Assembly: GCF_905475395.1 (NCBI RefSeq)
Contig: NC_058340.1
Location: forward strand, 53,856,181-53,920,180
DNA length: 64,000 nucleotides
Source of the DNA: Chrysoperla carnea
Lineage: Eukaryota; Arthropoda; Insecta; Neuroptera; Chrysopidae
Direction of reading: 5' to 3'
In this document: piece after piece, positions 47,723 to 64,000 of the stretch
Numbering within the stretch: the first letter of the stretch is position 1
How the letters are laid out: each line of letters opens with the position of its first letter
The notes under the pieces: model-generated
The model's input: the letters and a program-made list of their open reading frames with translations, nothing else
Told to the model about the DNA's origin: nothing
Database searches by the model: none
Position numbers and translations under genes: made by a program

Positions 47723-50689
47723 ATGGCAGACGTACGACAAATATTAACAATTCTTGGAATGACTTGTTTATTATTTTTTGGAATACCAATTCGTATTGAT
47801 AAACCAGAGAAAATAAAAGAAAAAATTTCAGCTGATACATCTGAAAATATTTTAGTTAATACAAACGAAAATTTTCCAGCTGATACTCCTGAACATACTT
47901 TATTTTTAACTTACGTTAATAAATTTAACAAATCGTATAAGTATAATGTAACGGAGTTAAATCGAAGATTTGCATCATTTAAGGTAAACAATATAATACT
48001 TTTATGTATTTATTTTAATATAAATTTTTGATTATATATTTGTTAGGAATCGTTGAAAATGATTGAAGAGTTAAATGCAGGTAGAACTTTTAATAGTAGT
48101 GCGTATTATGGTCTAACACAATTTTCTGACATGGATTTCGGTGAATTCAATACACATCATTTGAAGAATAATCATGAAAAAGTAAAAAAACGTGTACAAA
48201 TGCGACAAAAAAATAGTATGAACAATAATGAAGCATCAAATGAAATATTAGTGACTCGTTTACGGCGAGCATTATTACCTGAAAAATTTGATTGGCGTGA
48301 TAAAGGTGTGGTAACGCCTGTTTATAATCAAAAATTATGTGGAGCTTGTTGGGCATTTAGCACAGTCGAAACGCTAGAAACAATGAATGCAATTAAAACA
48401 GGTGTTTTAGAAAAGTTAAGTGTACAAGAGGCAATTGATTGTTCGAGTAGTGTGAATGATGGATGTTCGGGTGGTGATATTTGTAGTTTATTACAATGGA
48501 TGTTTGCTAAACAAATTAAAATTGAACCAGCCACAGATTATCCATTGAAATGGAAAACTGGCGTTTGTTTGTTAAAAGGTGCAAGTTATGGCGTTGGAAT
48601 TACGGAATATGCTTGTAATACGTAAGTTATCTTTTTATTTCGCAGAATAATAACATAGGTCTGCGACTAAAAAACTGCATAGGATTTTTTACATTTTCTT
48701 GTACATTTATAGATTTTGACCTCCTAAAAACAGGAAAAATATTCAAAACATTCTATCACATAGGGTTTTATAGATATTAGTAACAACATAAACTAGTCTT
48801 TAAGTAGTATTATATAGTATTTTATAGTAATATTACATAAAACTAGTCTTAAAGTAGTTTTATTGTACAATAAAAATAAATTAGCTTCGCTTCCAATGAG
48901 GTATTCTGTGCATATGGAAGAAAACTAACACTAACCATAACAATTTGGCCATTATCCTGGGAAGAATCGAATATCAGGACCTTTAATGGATGGTTTGTGG
49001 GGACTTCAAAATACTCACGATGCTTTTGGGTCAGCAGGCAAGCTATACTAAATACCCTTCCTTCTTATGCCTAAGGGATAGTAGAGCCAGAGAACAGCAC
49101 TGGACTAAAAGTGATTGGCTACCCCGAGAAACATTAAAACCTGGAGATAAAAATGTTATCAACACTACTCTGGTGCCACCAAAAAAAGTTTTGTTGTCAC
49201 CTCTCCATATCAAATTGGGGTTGACGAAACAATTTGTAAAATCACTGCAAGAGGGTGGGGACTGTTTTAAATATTTATGTACAAAATTCCCGAAGCTGTC
49301 AGAAGCAAAGTTGAAAGAGGGAGTTTTCACTGGCCCCGACATAAGAAGGCTTTTAACCTACATCCTCTTTGTGGAAAGTATGAATGAGAAGGAAAAAGAA
49401 GCTTGGGTATCGTTTAAGGATGTAGTGCGAAAGTTTTTGGGAAATACACATTGTTCAACTAGCAGCATATGAAGCTCAAGGCTGCAAGATAATCCTGAAG
49501 GTTCATTTTTTACACTCCCACATAGAATATTTTCTTGAAAACCTGGGAGCTTACAGTGAAAAACAGGGGGACTGGTTTCACCAGGATATCCGCGATATCG
49601 AGAGACGGTACCAAGGAAGATGGGATGTCACTATGCTTGCAGGCTGCTGTTTAATTTTTAATAAACGAGTGCTTTTACCAATTTTTGGTTTTTGTATTTG
49701 TATAAAAACCTTACGCGATAGAAAGAAATCGCCATCACTTCTGAAATCAGCGCATTCTAAAACATATAATTAGTAAAAATATCTCATGCAGCTGACAAAA
49801 AATTTTTTTTTGCAGACCTGTGTAATTTTAATGTTCTTAGTTATTCTTTTTTATTTTCTGCTATCATTTTTAAAATTTTGCAATAAAAAAAGTACAAATT
49901 CCCTATTATGAGCAAAGGTTATATTGATTGTTTAGGTTCATTGATATTACTAAATTTTGTTATCTTAATTATTTGTTAGTAGGAAATAATATTCTTCCGA
50001 TTCAATGTTGCCATTAATTTCATCATTTACATTAAATTTAATTTCTTTGCTAAAAAATAACAGTAAAAGCTTTGCCTCACTTTCATTTCAGAATACCCCA
50101 TTGGAAGCGAAGCTAATTTATTTTCATTGTGCAATAATAATACTTTAAGGCTAGTTTATATTGTTACTAATATCTATGAAAACCTATGTGAAAATGTAAA
50201 AAAATCCTATGCAGTTTTTTAGTCGCAGACCTGTGTAATTTTACACAGTTAAACGTGCAGATGTAGTGACGTCAGTGCTTTCGTAAAGACATAGCCATAA
50301 AAAAACTTATTTTAAATTCACTTTCGTTTAAACTTTAAACTATAACTTTAATATTACTCACGCCTTTTTTTTTTTTAAATTATAGGTATTCAAAAAATGA
50401 AAAATTGATATTAGATTTAATCGCAAATCATGGACCTGTCGCTGTTGCTGTAAATGCATTAACTTGGCAAAATTATTTAGGTGGTGTCATACAATTTCAT
50501 TGTGATAGTTCATTAGACATGTTAAATCATGCTGTACAAATTGTAGGCTATGATTTAACTGCAGAAATTCCACATTATATTGTACGAAATTCATGGGGTG
50601 AAAGTTTTGGTGAGAAAGGTTACCTAAAAATTGCTATAGGTAGTAATATGTGTGGATTAGCTCATGAAGTAGCATCAATTTATGTGTGA
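47723..50689 (+). CDS. Cathepsin O-like cysteine protease (papain family C1A)
   Basis: A lysosomal-type endopeptidase made as a preproenzyme. Exons 47723-47983, 48047-48621 and 50386-50689 join in frame to 379 aa. The N-terminal hydrophobic segment (about residues 7-22, ILTILGMTCLLFFGIP) is a likely signal peptide. The I29 propeptide follows, with an ERFNIN pattern ELNRRFASFKESLKMIEELN in which the first Asn is Ser. The mature enzyme begins near LPEKFDWRDKG. Catalytic residues are seen: Gln and Cys in NQKLCGACWAFS, His in LNHAVQIVGYD, Asn in IVRNSWGESFG. Cathepsin O, rather than L or B, is indicated by LEKLSVQEAIDCSS, TWQNYLGGVIQFHC and GSNMCGLAHEVASIYV, close to human CTSO. It is longer than human CTSO (321 aa), mainly from an extended region before the propeptide domain and a basic linker before the mature part. 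Intron 2 holds a DNA transposon. Confidence 0.93.
48657..50232 (+). mobile_element. Deleted DNA transposon with long terminal inverted repeats and partial transposase
   Basis: Inserted in the cathepsin gene intron. The outer ends AGGTCTGCGACTAAAAAACT (48657) and its inverse (to 50232) begin long inverted repeats: left to about 48908 (252 bases, including a roughly 60-base extra insert and an internal duplication of AAACTAGTCTTTAAGTAGT), right 50089-50232 (144 bases). Both arms end at TTAGCTTCGCTTCCAATG. The frame 48990-49472 gives CGDFKILTMLLGQQASYTK, FLCLRDSRAREQHW, LLSPLHIKLGLTKQFVKSL, FPKLSEAKLKEGVF and VVRKFLGN. The next frame continues KVHFLHSHIEYFLENLGA, WFHQDIRDIERRYQGRW. This is the C-terminal half of a protein common in insect and cnidarian genomes which I take to be a transposase. 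The N-terminal half is missing and there is one frameshift. Superfamily not named with confidence; no clear target duplication. Confidence 0.8.
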
Positions 50690-52139
50690 TAGATTGGTTA
50701 CGAATGTTGTTAACTTTTTGTTATTTCGTTGTTATTGAAAGTTTCAAGTTAAAACTAAAGGATGGTACAAAAATTTAATGATTAAAATAATTGTTTTGAT
50801 TTTTTTAAACTACAATTTATTAAGAATTATAAATTATAATTATAAAGCCTTTGCCGAATTATCAAAATGAGTGAATATCTTATTTTATTCAAATGTTATA
50901 AAACGTTTTAAAATATCACGTGTCTATATTATCCCAGAAGCATTCGAAGAATATCGCTTTCATACCACGATTATTTTAATACATTTATTTTGTGTCATTC
51001 TATGAGCTCCAGTGTTTGACCTTTTAAAATTGAGTTTAATATTATAAGTTAATTATGAATTGAATTTAATAAGCTAGATTCTAAACTCAAGTTACTTGAG
51101 TCAAGTGTAATATTTTTATTTAAGAAAAGCTAGATTTTAAGAAATAATTAAAATCGTTATGGGAATTTTCATAAGTAGTTTCATCGTACTTAAGTGATTT
51201 TTAATTTATATTTTTCATTGTTTAAAAGTAATTTTTTTTATATTTATTTTATAAAAGTTAATAGTTAAATATTAAATTTAAATTGTAGTTTTCGATTTAT
51301 TAGTATATTCTCAATTTTAGTTTTCATATTTTTGGAAAACAGTAAATTAATATGCAAGGGAGGATATACAGGAGCATGACAAAAAATGTATAAATACTAA
51401 TTTATTTTAAATTTACTAAAGATAATTAACTCTAGAATACAAATACTATCAATCAAAAGTTTTGAGATTAGGTGAATTCAGAATATATAGTTTAGAAATT
51501 AAAAAAACTCCGTCTTCCAAAGCGTGGAATCACTTGATTCTTGCAGCAAACAACACTAATAAATATGCAATATCTAATATTTAAAAAAATAATGTTTTAA
51601 TTAATCTCTTCGTTGTATTACACTGTAATTCGTGGTAAAATAACGTTAATATGACGTTTGATTAACCAGTTTAGCTTGAAGCTAACTTAGAAAATTTATC
51701 TTGGCTCTTTTCGAATTTAACACTTTATTTGTTCTTATTAGTATGGATTGGGCCTTTTTGCCACATAATGTTAATTTGAAAAATAATTCAATTCGGTAAG
51801 ATATCAGAAAATAAGTTGATATAACTTGATGTAGGGCAATGAAAATTTTAAGAAATACAAATATTGTTATAAGCTCCAACAGAGAAACATATAATAATTA
51901 AGCCTTTATTACAGTCTTCCATTTTTGTCTAGTATCCTTGAATGTAGACGAGCTAAACTTGCCTAGTGTTCAGGCCGGTTCTGAATATGTAGCAATATTT
52001 TAAAAAACAATGCGTAACAATACGATACTATGTCTATTTACGTGAACTGATTACAAACATTTAATTCACATTCCAACTTTTGTCGAAGTTTTTCCAGTTA
52101 TACACAATATTAAATAAAGAAATCGAATCATATAACGAA

Positions 52140-52793
52140 TATACCGGGTGTATCAGAATTGATAGTGAATAATCTAGGGACTCATAAGGTATAACAAAAG
52201 AAATATTTTGGTATAAGAAACTTGTATGCGGAAACGCTGTCCTCCTGAACTACAGGAGCTAGAAATTTTTCATACATTTACCGAATTTGCCATTCAAAGC
52301 TTTGCTGTTTCTGTAACATTTTATTATATACTCATCCAAAGTAATAAAGGAAAACAGCTGAATCTCTGCGATACGTTAATAAATATATCTCGTGATATTA
52401 GTTTTATCATTCCTTGCCGCTTTGGACGAAGGGTTGAAATGCTGAGAAATGTTATCCCTAAAGTTTAAATAAAGTTTTGAAACGTACCCAAATTTTGAAA
52501 ATTATTTTACAACAAAGCTAATACCTCTCGAAAACTTGTTTATTTTTTTGAAAATGACCCATTAAAATTTCCGTACGAGTTTTTTCGACCAAGATATTTG
52601 CTTTTCAACCAAATTGACAATTCTGGATTTAAAATCCTGTACCTTTTAAAATAATCATCGCACTGAATTTTTTGTTCTCATCATTCCAAAACATAAACTG
52701 CCTTCTTTTAAAAGCCCTGGCATATTGTTTTGTACAAACTTTTATCACTTTTGATACACCAATTTATTGATACTCCCCGTATATTCCTAGAAA
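52140..52793. mobile_element. Non-autonomous element with TATAC(C/G)GGG ends
   Basis: Starts TATACCGGGTGTATCA and ends with the inverse of TATACGGGGAGTATCA, giving 16-base inverted ends with two mismatches. The TA at each border would fit a Tc1/mariner-type target site. The 654-base interior contains only spurious frames. Confidence 0.6.
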
Positions 52794-53893
52794 ATTGCTC
52801 AAGACAGTTGCAATAATAATATTATTGATAGTAAATTATTAAACACCCAAAATTAATTAATTGTAAGAAATATTTTCTATTGTAATTAAATTCCTATAAT
52901 TGGTTATTGATAATTAAGAATTAAATTTAAAAGACTGTATATGATTTCTAACGATTTCATGAGGTATTTTCTTTTTTGTACCATAGTGTATACATTATTT
53001 ACACAGAATAGAAGATAGAAAAGGATAGTTTTATAACATTGTAATAGCACTACCTTTTTCTATTACACTGAATGTAATACACCGTGACAAAGGAAAGAAA
53101 TCTATGGTGCAATATGAACATAAATTCTTTTTTCTGTATATAGTAAAAACTATTTAGACATCGAATGTAAATTATGTACATTGAATAAAATGATGGAAAC
53201 AATCTGAAAAAGAAAGCAGCACTTTCATGTTTACAGGAAAAAAATTTTATAGGAGAGCCAGTTAAAAATTAACCAAATTTAACCGCATCATAAAAATTAA
53301 GGTAGCCAAGAGAATATTTAGAATAAAGTGTAGCTTATTTCTTTTAGTATTAATTTGAAAAAAAATTCAAGAATTTAAAATCCTAAGAGTTGTCATACTT
53401 TGTGATTCAGGCATGAAATATTTACCAGTAAATGTGTCTTCTTTTCAGCAGGCGAAATGTATGAATGAACTCAGTTGGCATTTATAACCCACCTTTTGAA
53501 TGATCTAGCCATTCCATAGAACACTGTTGCTTTTTTTTAAGATTTAAGCCTGCTTATAATATCCAATATCCGATATGTTATATCAAACGATGTCGCTATA
53601 AACAGTTTTCAAATATAGTTTATAAATAAATAAATGCATAGGTAATAAGAAAAAAGTTTTTATTAAAAGTTGTTTGTTTCTAAGAGTTTTATTGTGCCAT
53701 ACTAGAAATAATTTGCATTTAATTAAAATTAACAAATGAACAAAAATATTTTTGATACATAATATATATTATTATTATTATTATTATATTTACAAAACGA
53801 TTAATAAATTTAATTTAATATGAATATTTTTATGACTATTATTTATGGATTTTATTTTTTAGTTACAATCATTTTGTACATCTTTAACAAATA

Positions 53894-54208
53894 ATGTTAA
53901 TCAGGAAATATATTATTGGGTTCAACTTGATTGAATGTGTTAAAATCGGAACAATTAGAAGTACAAAATTGAGAAAAAGAGACGTTTATTTCTCTGATTT
54001 CGAGCTATTAAATAATGAATTCGTACACTTTCATGCGCATTGTACTGAAAAGATAAAGGAACGAAATTCGCCTGATCTTTTAAAACTGTTGCTTGCAAAC
54101 GACATACACTGGGATTTCTTACCTGGAAATAGCATATCAAATATTCATGGCATTAACTGTAATAAACTGCAGGGCAGAACGTTCATTTTCATTTTGGAAA
54201 AGTTTTAA
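53894..54208 (+). other. Orphan 104-codon frame, possibly a retroelement integrase remnant
   Basis: The translation has a balanced composition unlike the surrounding low-complexity frames. A short stretch (LLANDIHWDFLPGNS) resembles the region around the last integrase catalytic residue in BEL/Pao-type LTR elements. No long terminal repeats or other element parts were seen nearby, so if real this is an isolated old fragment. It may equally be a chance frame. Confidence 0.2.
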
Positions 54209-54479
54209 AAATTACTGATATTCTACGATGAACAAAAATAGGGTGAATAGTTTAGTCTTTTTATATATCGAATCACATTTGCTTCAACAGTCAGATTGTG
54301 GAGATCTGCAAGCCTTGGAACTAGGAGATAGGTAAGCCTTTACTCAATTTATGTAGAATACAGGTAATGGCGCTTCATTTTCGAAATTTAATTTTGTTCC
54401 TCCGATGTTTTAATATGATTAACGAAAAGGTTTAAATCATTCGGTTGTATTTTTTGTCAGCATTGGTTTGCGTGTGTAT

Positions 54480-54496
54480 GGGGGGGGGGGGGGGGG
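54480..54496 (+). repeat. Poly-G tract (17 bases)
   Basis: A G homopolymer in otherwise AT-rich DNA, preceded by GTGTGTAT. Long G runs are rare here and are prone to sequencing length errors. Confidence 0.85.
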
Positions 54497-54857
54497 AGAA
54501 TGTTTAGTAAGTATTTACTTTTAGAAACATGAAAATAAAAATTCATTATCCACAAGCTGTATGTTTAAGTTTTGTTTGAATAATTTCTGAATTATTTTGT
54601 TATATTTTCAAATTATTCTATTTTTTCAGCATTAAGTTTCGAAGGTTCGACTTTTAAAACAGAAGCCCATTAAATTTTTTTTCTCTATCACCGGAAAGAT
54701 AATCAAGAAAAATAAAAAATACTTCCTGTTGGAAATATTCGGTTGGGCACTCATGCTTTGTAAGTTGTGACAATCGTGTTTATTGCTTTGTGATATTAAA
54801 AAAATAAATTTTGTTACACCATAGAAATTTTAACACAGAATAAAAACTTTCGTTTAA

Positions 54858-55540
54858 GGAGATCCAAGTACCACCATAATAAAAAATAGACACTTTATTT
54901 TAAAAATAAAAAGAAACTTTTATTTTATTATTTGCTTAAAAAATATATTATTATTAATCAATTATAAATTATTTTTAATAATGGGCCTTTGCCCTAAAAA
55001 TTTTTATTGCTTCAAAAGATCTTCGGTATCGAGCCAAAACATCGTGAGAAATCAATGATTTAAATGTATATATAGAAAGAAAGGGAAATAGCACTTGTTG
55101 ACATCATAGACGCCATAATGTTGTTTTGCTAGAATAAGAAAGAAAAAATTATCTCGTGTGTTTATCGATTCTAATTTTGTTTATCAATCGAAAGGTACAT
55201 TGAAATCGACATAAGGACAAAGGCATTTCAATGGCAGTGTTGCCAAGTGAAATATTATGCTTTAAAAGTAGGAAGTACCGAAGTATAGTACCATCTGAAT
55301 GATGTGATACTTTTCATAAAAAATATTTAATATCTCCGTAATTCGTTGGGAAACCCACTTTTTGTATTGTTTTAATCTTCTTAACCAAAGACGCAACTGG
55401 ATTGATCCCCATTTACTTACATTTAAAAATTGCAATTTTCAAAACTAATTATTTCATTTAAAGTTCAGGAAATCTATTGTTTTTTTATTAATTATTAACT
55501 AACGTAGAATTAATTTACTTGCTATTCCACGAGGATCTCC
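54858..55540. mobile_element. TTAA-flanked non-autonomous element
   Basis: TTAA (54854-54857) is followed by GGAGATCCAAGT, and the right side reads ACGAGGATCTCC then TTAA (55541-55544). So an 8-base perfect (12-base near-perfect) inverted end is flanked on both sides by TTAA, the target used by piggyBac and Kolobok elements. The interior (683 bases) is non-coding. Ends this short could still be chance. Confidence 0.5.
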
Positions 55541-55938
55541 TTAAAATCTTTTTAAAAAATTCATAGATTAACAAAAAAGTCATAGCTTAAGTATATTTTA
55601 TAATAACTTAAAATTTAATTTTCAACCACAATTTTTTTTTTTTGGGTTCCAAAAACGTTAAGAGGTAGAACACAATTTTATGTTGCAAAATTGTTCCTTT
55701 CGTAAGCAAATAAAATTTTCTACTGATTTATTTGTTCGAAAATAGAATAGATTTGGTAAAATTAAATGCAATTAAATATATCTTCATAATTGATTTGTAT
55801 CGAAGTTACTCAGTTTTCGAAGAAGAAAAATATCCAATAAAATTTGTGATTACTTCTTAAGGAACAATTTTATAACTTATAGTTTATTGAAACATATCCC
55901 AAAAAAGGTTTAAGCATTTTTATCTTTTCTACATGATA

Positions 55939-62545
<6,607 letters not shown>

Positions 62546-62609
62546 TTAAAAACAATTTATATACTCAAAAAAATAAGGATTAAGAAGTGTTTTTTTAAAT
62601 AAAGTATTG

Positions 62610-62883
62610 AGTTAGTGGTGCAAATGTTTCTATTTGTTAATAAACAATAAATAGTTAATTCATTGGAACGGTCAATGTTAAAGTTGACTTACAAAATTAA
62701 TAAATAGGCAACTTGATTTACATATATGTTATACATGTATAAAAGTTTTCGATTATTTGACAAACATTTACGTCATACAAGTTGCCTAATTACTAATTTT
62801 TTAATTGAACTTTAACATTGATCGTTTCATTGAATAAAAAATTTATTATTTATTAACAAATAGAAACATTTGCGCCACTAACT
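62610..62883. mobile_element. Fold-back element (274 bases)
   Basis: The left end AGTTAGTGGTGCAAATGTTT is the inverse of the right end AAACATTTGCGCCACTAACT with one mismatch. Pairing continues inward through CTATTTGTTAATAAA, AATGTTAAAGTT and AGGCAACTTG. Non-coding MITE-like hairpin. Confidence 0.82.
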
Positions 62884-63859
62884 TATGGATTACTAATGAT
62901 ATTTGACACCTAAGAAACACATTCCATGAAGTTTTAGCAAAATGCGAGCGATTTCTTTCATTTTCTTTTACTAGCCGATTTTTAAATTTTTTATGGGGCA
63001 TCACTTTGAGTCGTTTTAATCAGCTTATAACTTAATGGGGAAATATCTTGAGTAAATATTTGTATGTCGTCATGATAAAATATCTAAATATTTATATTTA
63101 CTGAAAAAAATCATGGCATTGGCAAAAATCCTTGGCAAGTAACAAAATTGTTGAAAAATGAAAGTATTTTAAAAGTGTTTCGGTGATCAAAAATTAATTT
63201 TTGGAAATGCTATCCACGTAGTTGGCATATGGCCTTAATAAGTTAAACTTAAGTGTGGAATGTGTTCTGGAGTGAGTTATGTGAGCTTAATTGATTGGCA
63301 GAAAATGACCTATATTTCGATTCAAACTTTTCCACAGAACTTCTCCCAACAGCTGCAATTGCTGTTGATTTGAAAATTTTCCTCGGTTTGACATTCTATA
63401 CGACATGTCAATTATTGGATTAATTATACTTGTTTCTTATGCAAGCAATTAGAGGATAAAGTTTATTATTGACCTTGTAATAAATTCTTATCGCAAAACA
63501 ATCTTGTTGATGATAATCAATATACATTTTTCTGAAATTATATAAAATTTTAAGTAAAAATATTTTTCATTAATAACATAAATATAATTCCGGATTTTTA
63601 TTTTTATTTATTATTTATATGTTTATAAGAATTAATTAAAAAAAAAACAAACTTGTTTTACAATTTATTTAAGGTCGTACGATGTTTGTTTAGTCTCTAG
63701 AGACTACGCTTCATTTGGGCCATAAAAAAATCTAGCACAGGAATTACAATTAATTTTACCTGAATATCCTCTTGCATATGTACAGAGTGGGTCAAATTCG
63801 ATGTTTTAATAGGGTATCTCCATAACTATACGAGAAAAATGAATAGTATTCTCTCGATC

Positions 63860-64000
63860 CCTTTTTAACCGACTTCAATCAAAAAAGGAGGAGGTTATCA
63901 ATTCGACTGTATTTTTTTTTATGTGTGTTACCTCAGAACTTTCGACTGGGTGAACCGATTTTAATGATTCTTTATCTAATTGAAAGCTGGTGTTTCTCGT
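63860..64000 (+). repeat. Start of a dispersed repeat at the window edge
   Basis: Begins ACCGACTTCAATCAAAAAAG then GGAGGAGGTTATCAATTCG, with CTTTCGACTGGGTGAACCGA further on. This phrase recurs in many insect genomes as an interspersed repeat, probably the tail of a non-LTR element. It runs off the right end of the window. Confidence 0.55.

Larger units (their letters stand above)
50690..55938. other. Convergent intergenic region between cathepsin and dioxygenase genes
   Basis: Five kilobases with no confident gene. It holds the terminal-repeat element at 52140-52793, a TTA microsatellite near 53766-53787, a 104-codon frame at 53894-54208, a 17-base G run at 54480-54496, the TTAA-flanked element at 54858-55540, and the dioxygenase polyadenylation signal (TTTATT on plus at 55883-55888). 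The stretch 50700-52100 is plain AT-rich sequence. Confidence 0.6.

Noticed and set aside
49043-49342. 99-codon minus-strand frame
   Set aside because: Antisense shadow of the transposase fragment.
62985-63010. Candidate dioxygenase start exon beginning ATGCCCCATAAA (minus)
   Set aside because: The following residues do not match the MSCP-type start and the phase into the next exon is wrong.
63310-63410. Minus-strand frame MSYRMSNRGKFSNQQQ as dioxygenase N-terminus
   Set aside because: No donor of suitable phase and no similarity to known N-termini; kept only as an unlikely alternative.

Overview
This is an AT-rich stretch of animal nuclear DNA with spliced genes, long introns and many small transposon remnants. 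Every recognisable protein is closest to insect or general metazoan families, so the source is almost certainly an insect. The order cannot be fixed from the sequence alone. There are no prokaryotic operons, CRISPR arrays or recognisable tRNA or rRNA genes.

Seven protein-coding genes were reconstructed exon by exon; every internal junction follows GT/AG and keeps frame. From left to right: (1) Pcf11 (minus, 836-21538, 13 coding exons, 1994 aa), the pre-mRNA 3'-end cleavage and termination factor, with a 7.4 kb first intron. (2) Rab30 (plus, 24243-26062, 3 coding exons, 203 aa), a Golgi small GTPase arranged head-to-head with Pcf11. (3) A DHRSX-like short-chain dehydrogenase (minus, 31052-33209, 6 exons, 348 aa). 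(4) Tmem33/Kr-h2 (plus, 35447-40815, 5 exons, 257 aa), an ER membrane protein. (5) RpS3 (minus, 43725-45635, 3 exons, 241 aa). (6) A cathepsin O-like cysteine protease (plus, 47723-50689, 3 exons, 379 aa). (7) Tryptophan 2,3-dioxygenase, the vermilion gene of flies (minus, 55939-62519, 5 exons seen; the start codon was not found in the window).

The genes are unrelated housekeeping or metabolic functions and do not form a cluster with one job. Most of what is left is introns and intergenic DNA carrying mobile-element debris. This includes a PIF/Harbinger-like MITE with TAA flanks in a Pcf11 intron, and a non-LTR retrotransposon fragment with an RNase H-like WIPGH motif in the Rab30 intron, with a probable second relic at 28.1-28.4 kb. 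A deleted DNA transposon with 144-252 bp terminal inverted repeats and part of a transposase sits in a cathepsin O intron. There are three strong fold-back elements (45.8, 59.9 and 62.6 kb), several other terminal-inverted-repeat elements, and two dispersed repeat families with two or three copies each.

I found no convincing undescribed multi-gene system. The points most worth a second look are the repeated FGG-containing modules in the middle of Pcf11, the long-TIR transposon with its duplicated end, the possible chemoreceptor-like exons at 41.2-42.3 kb, and the missing first exon of the dioxygenase gene.
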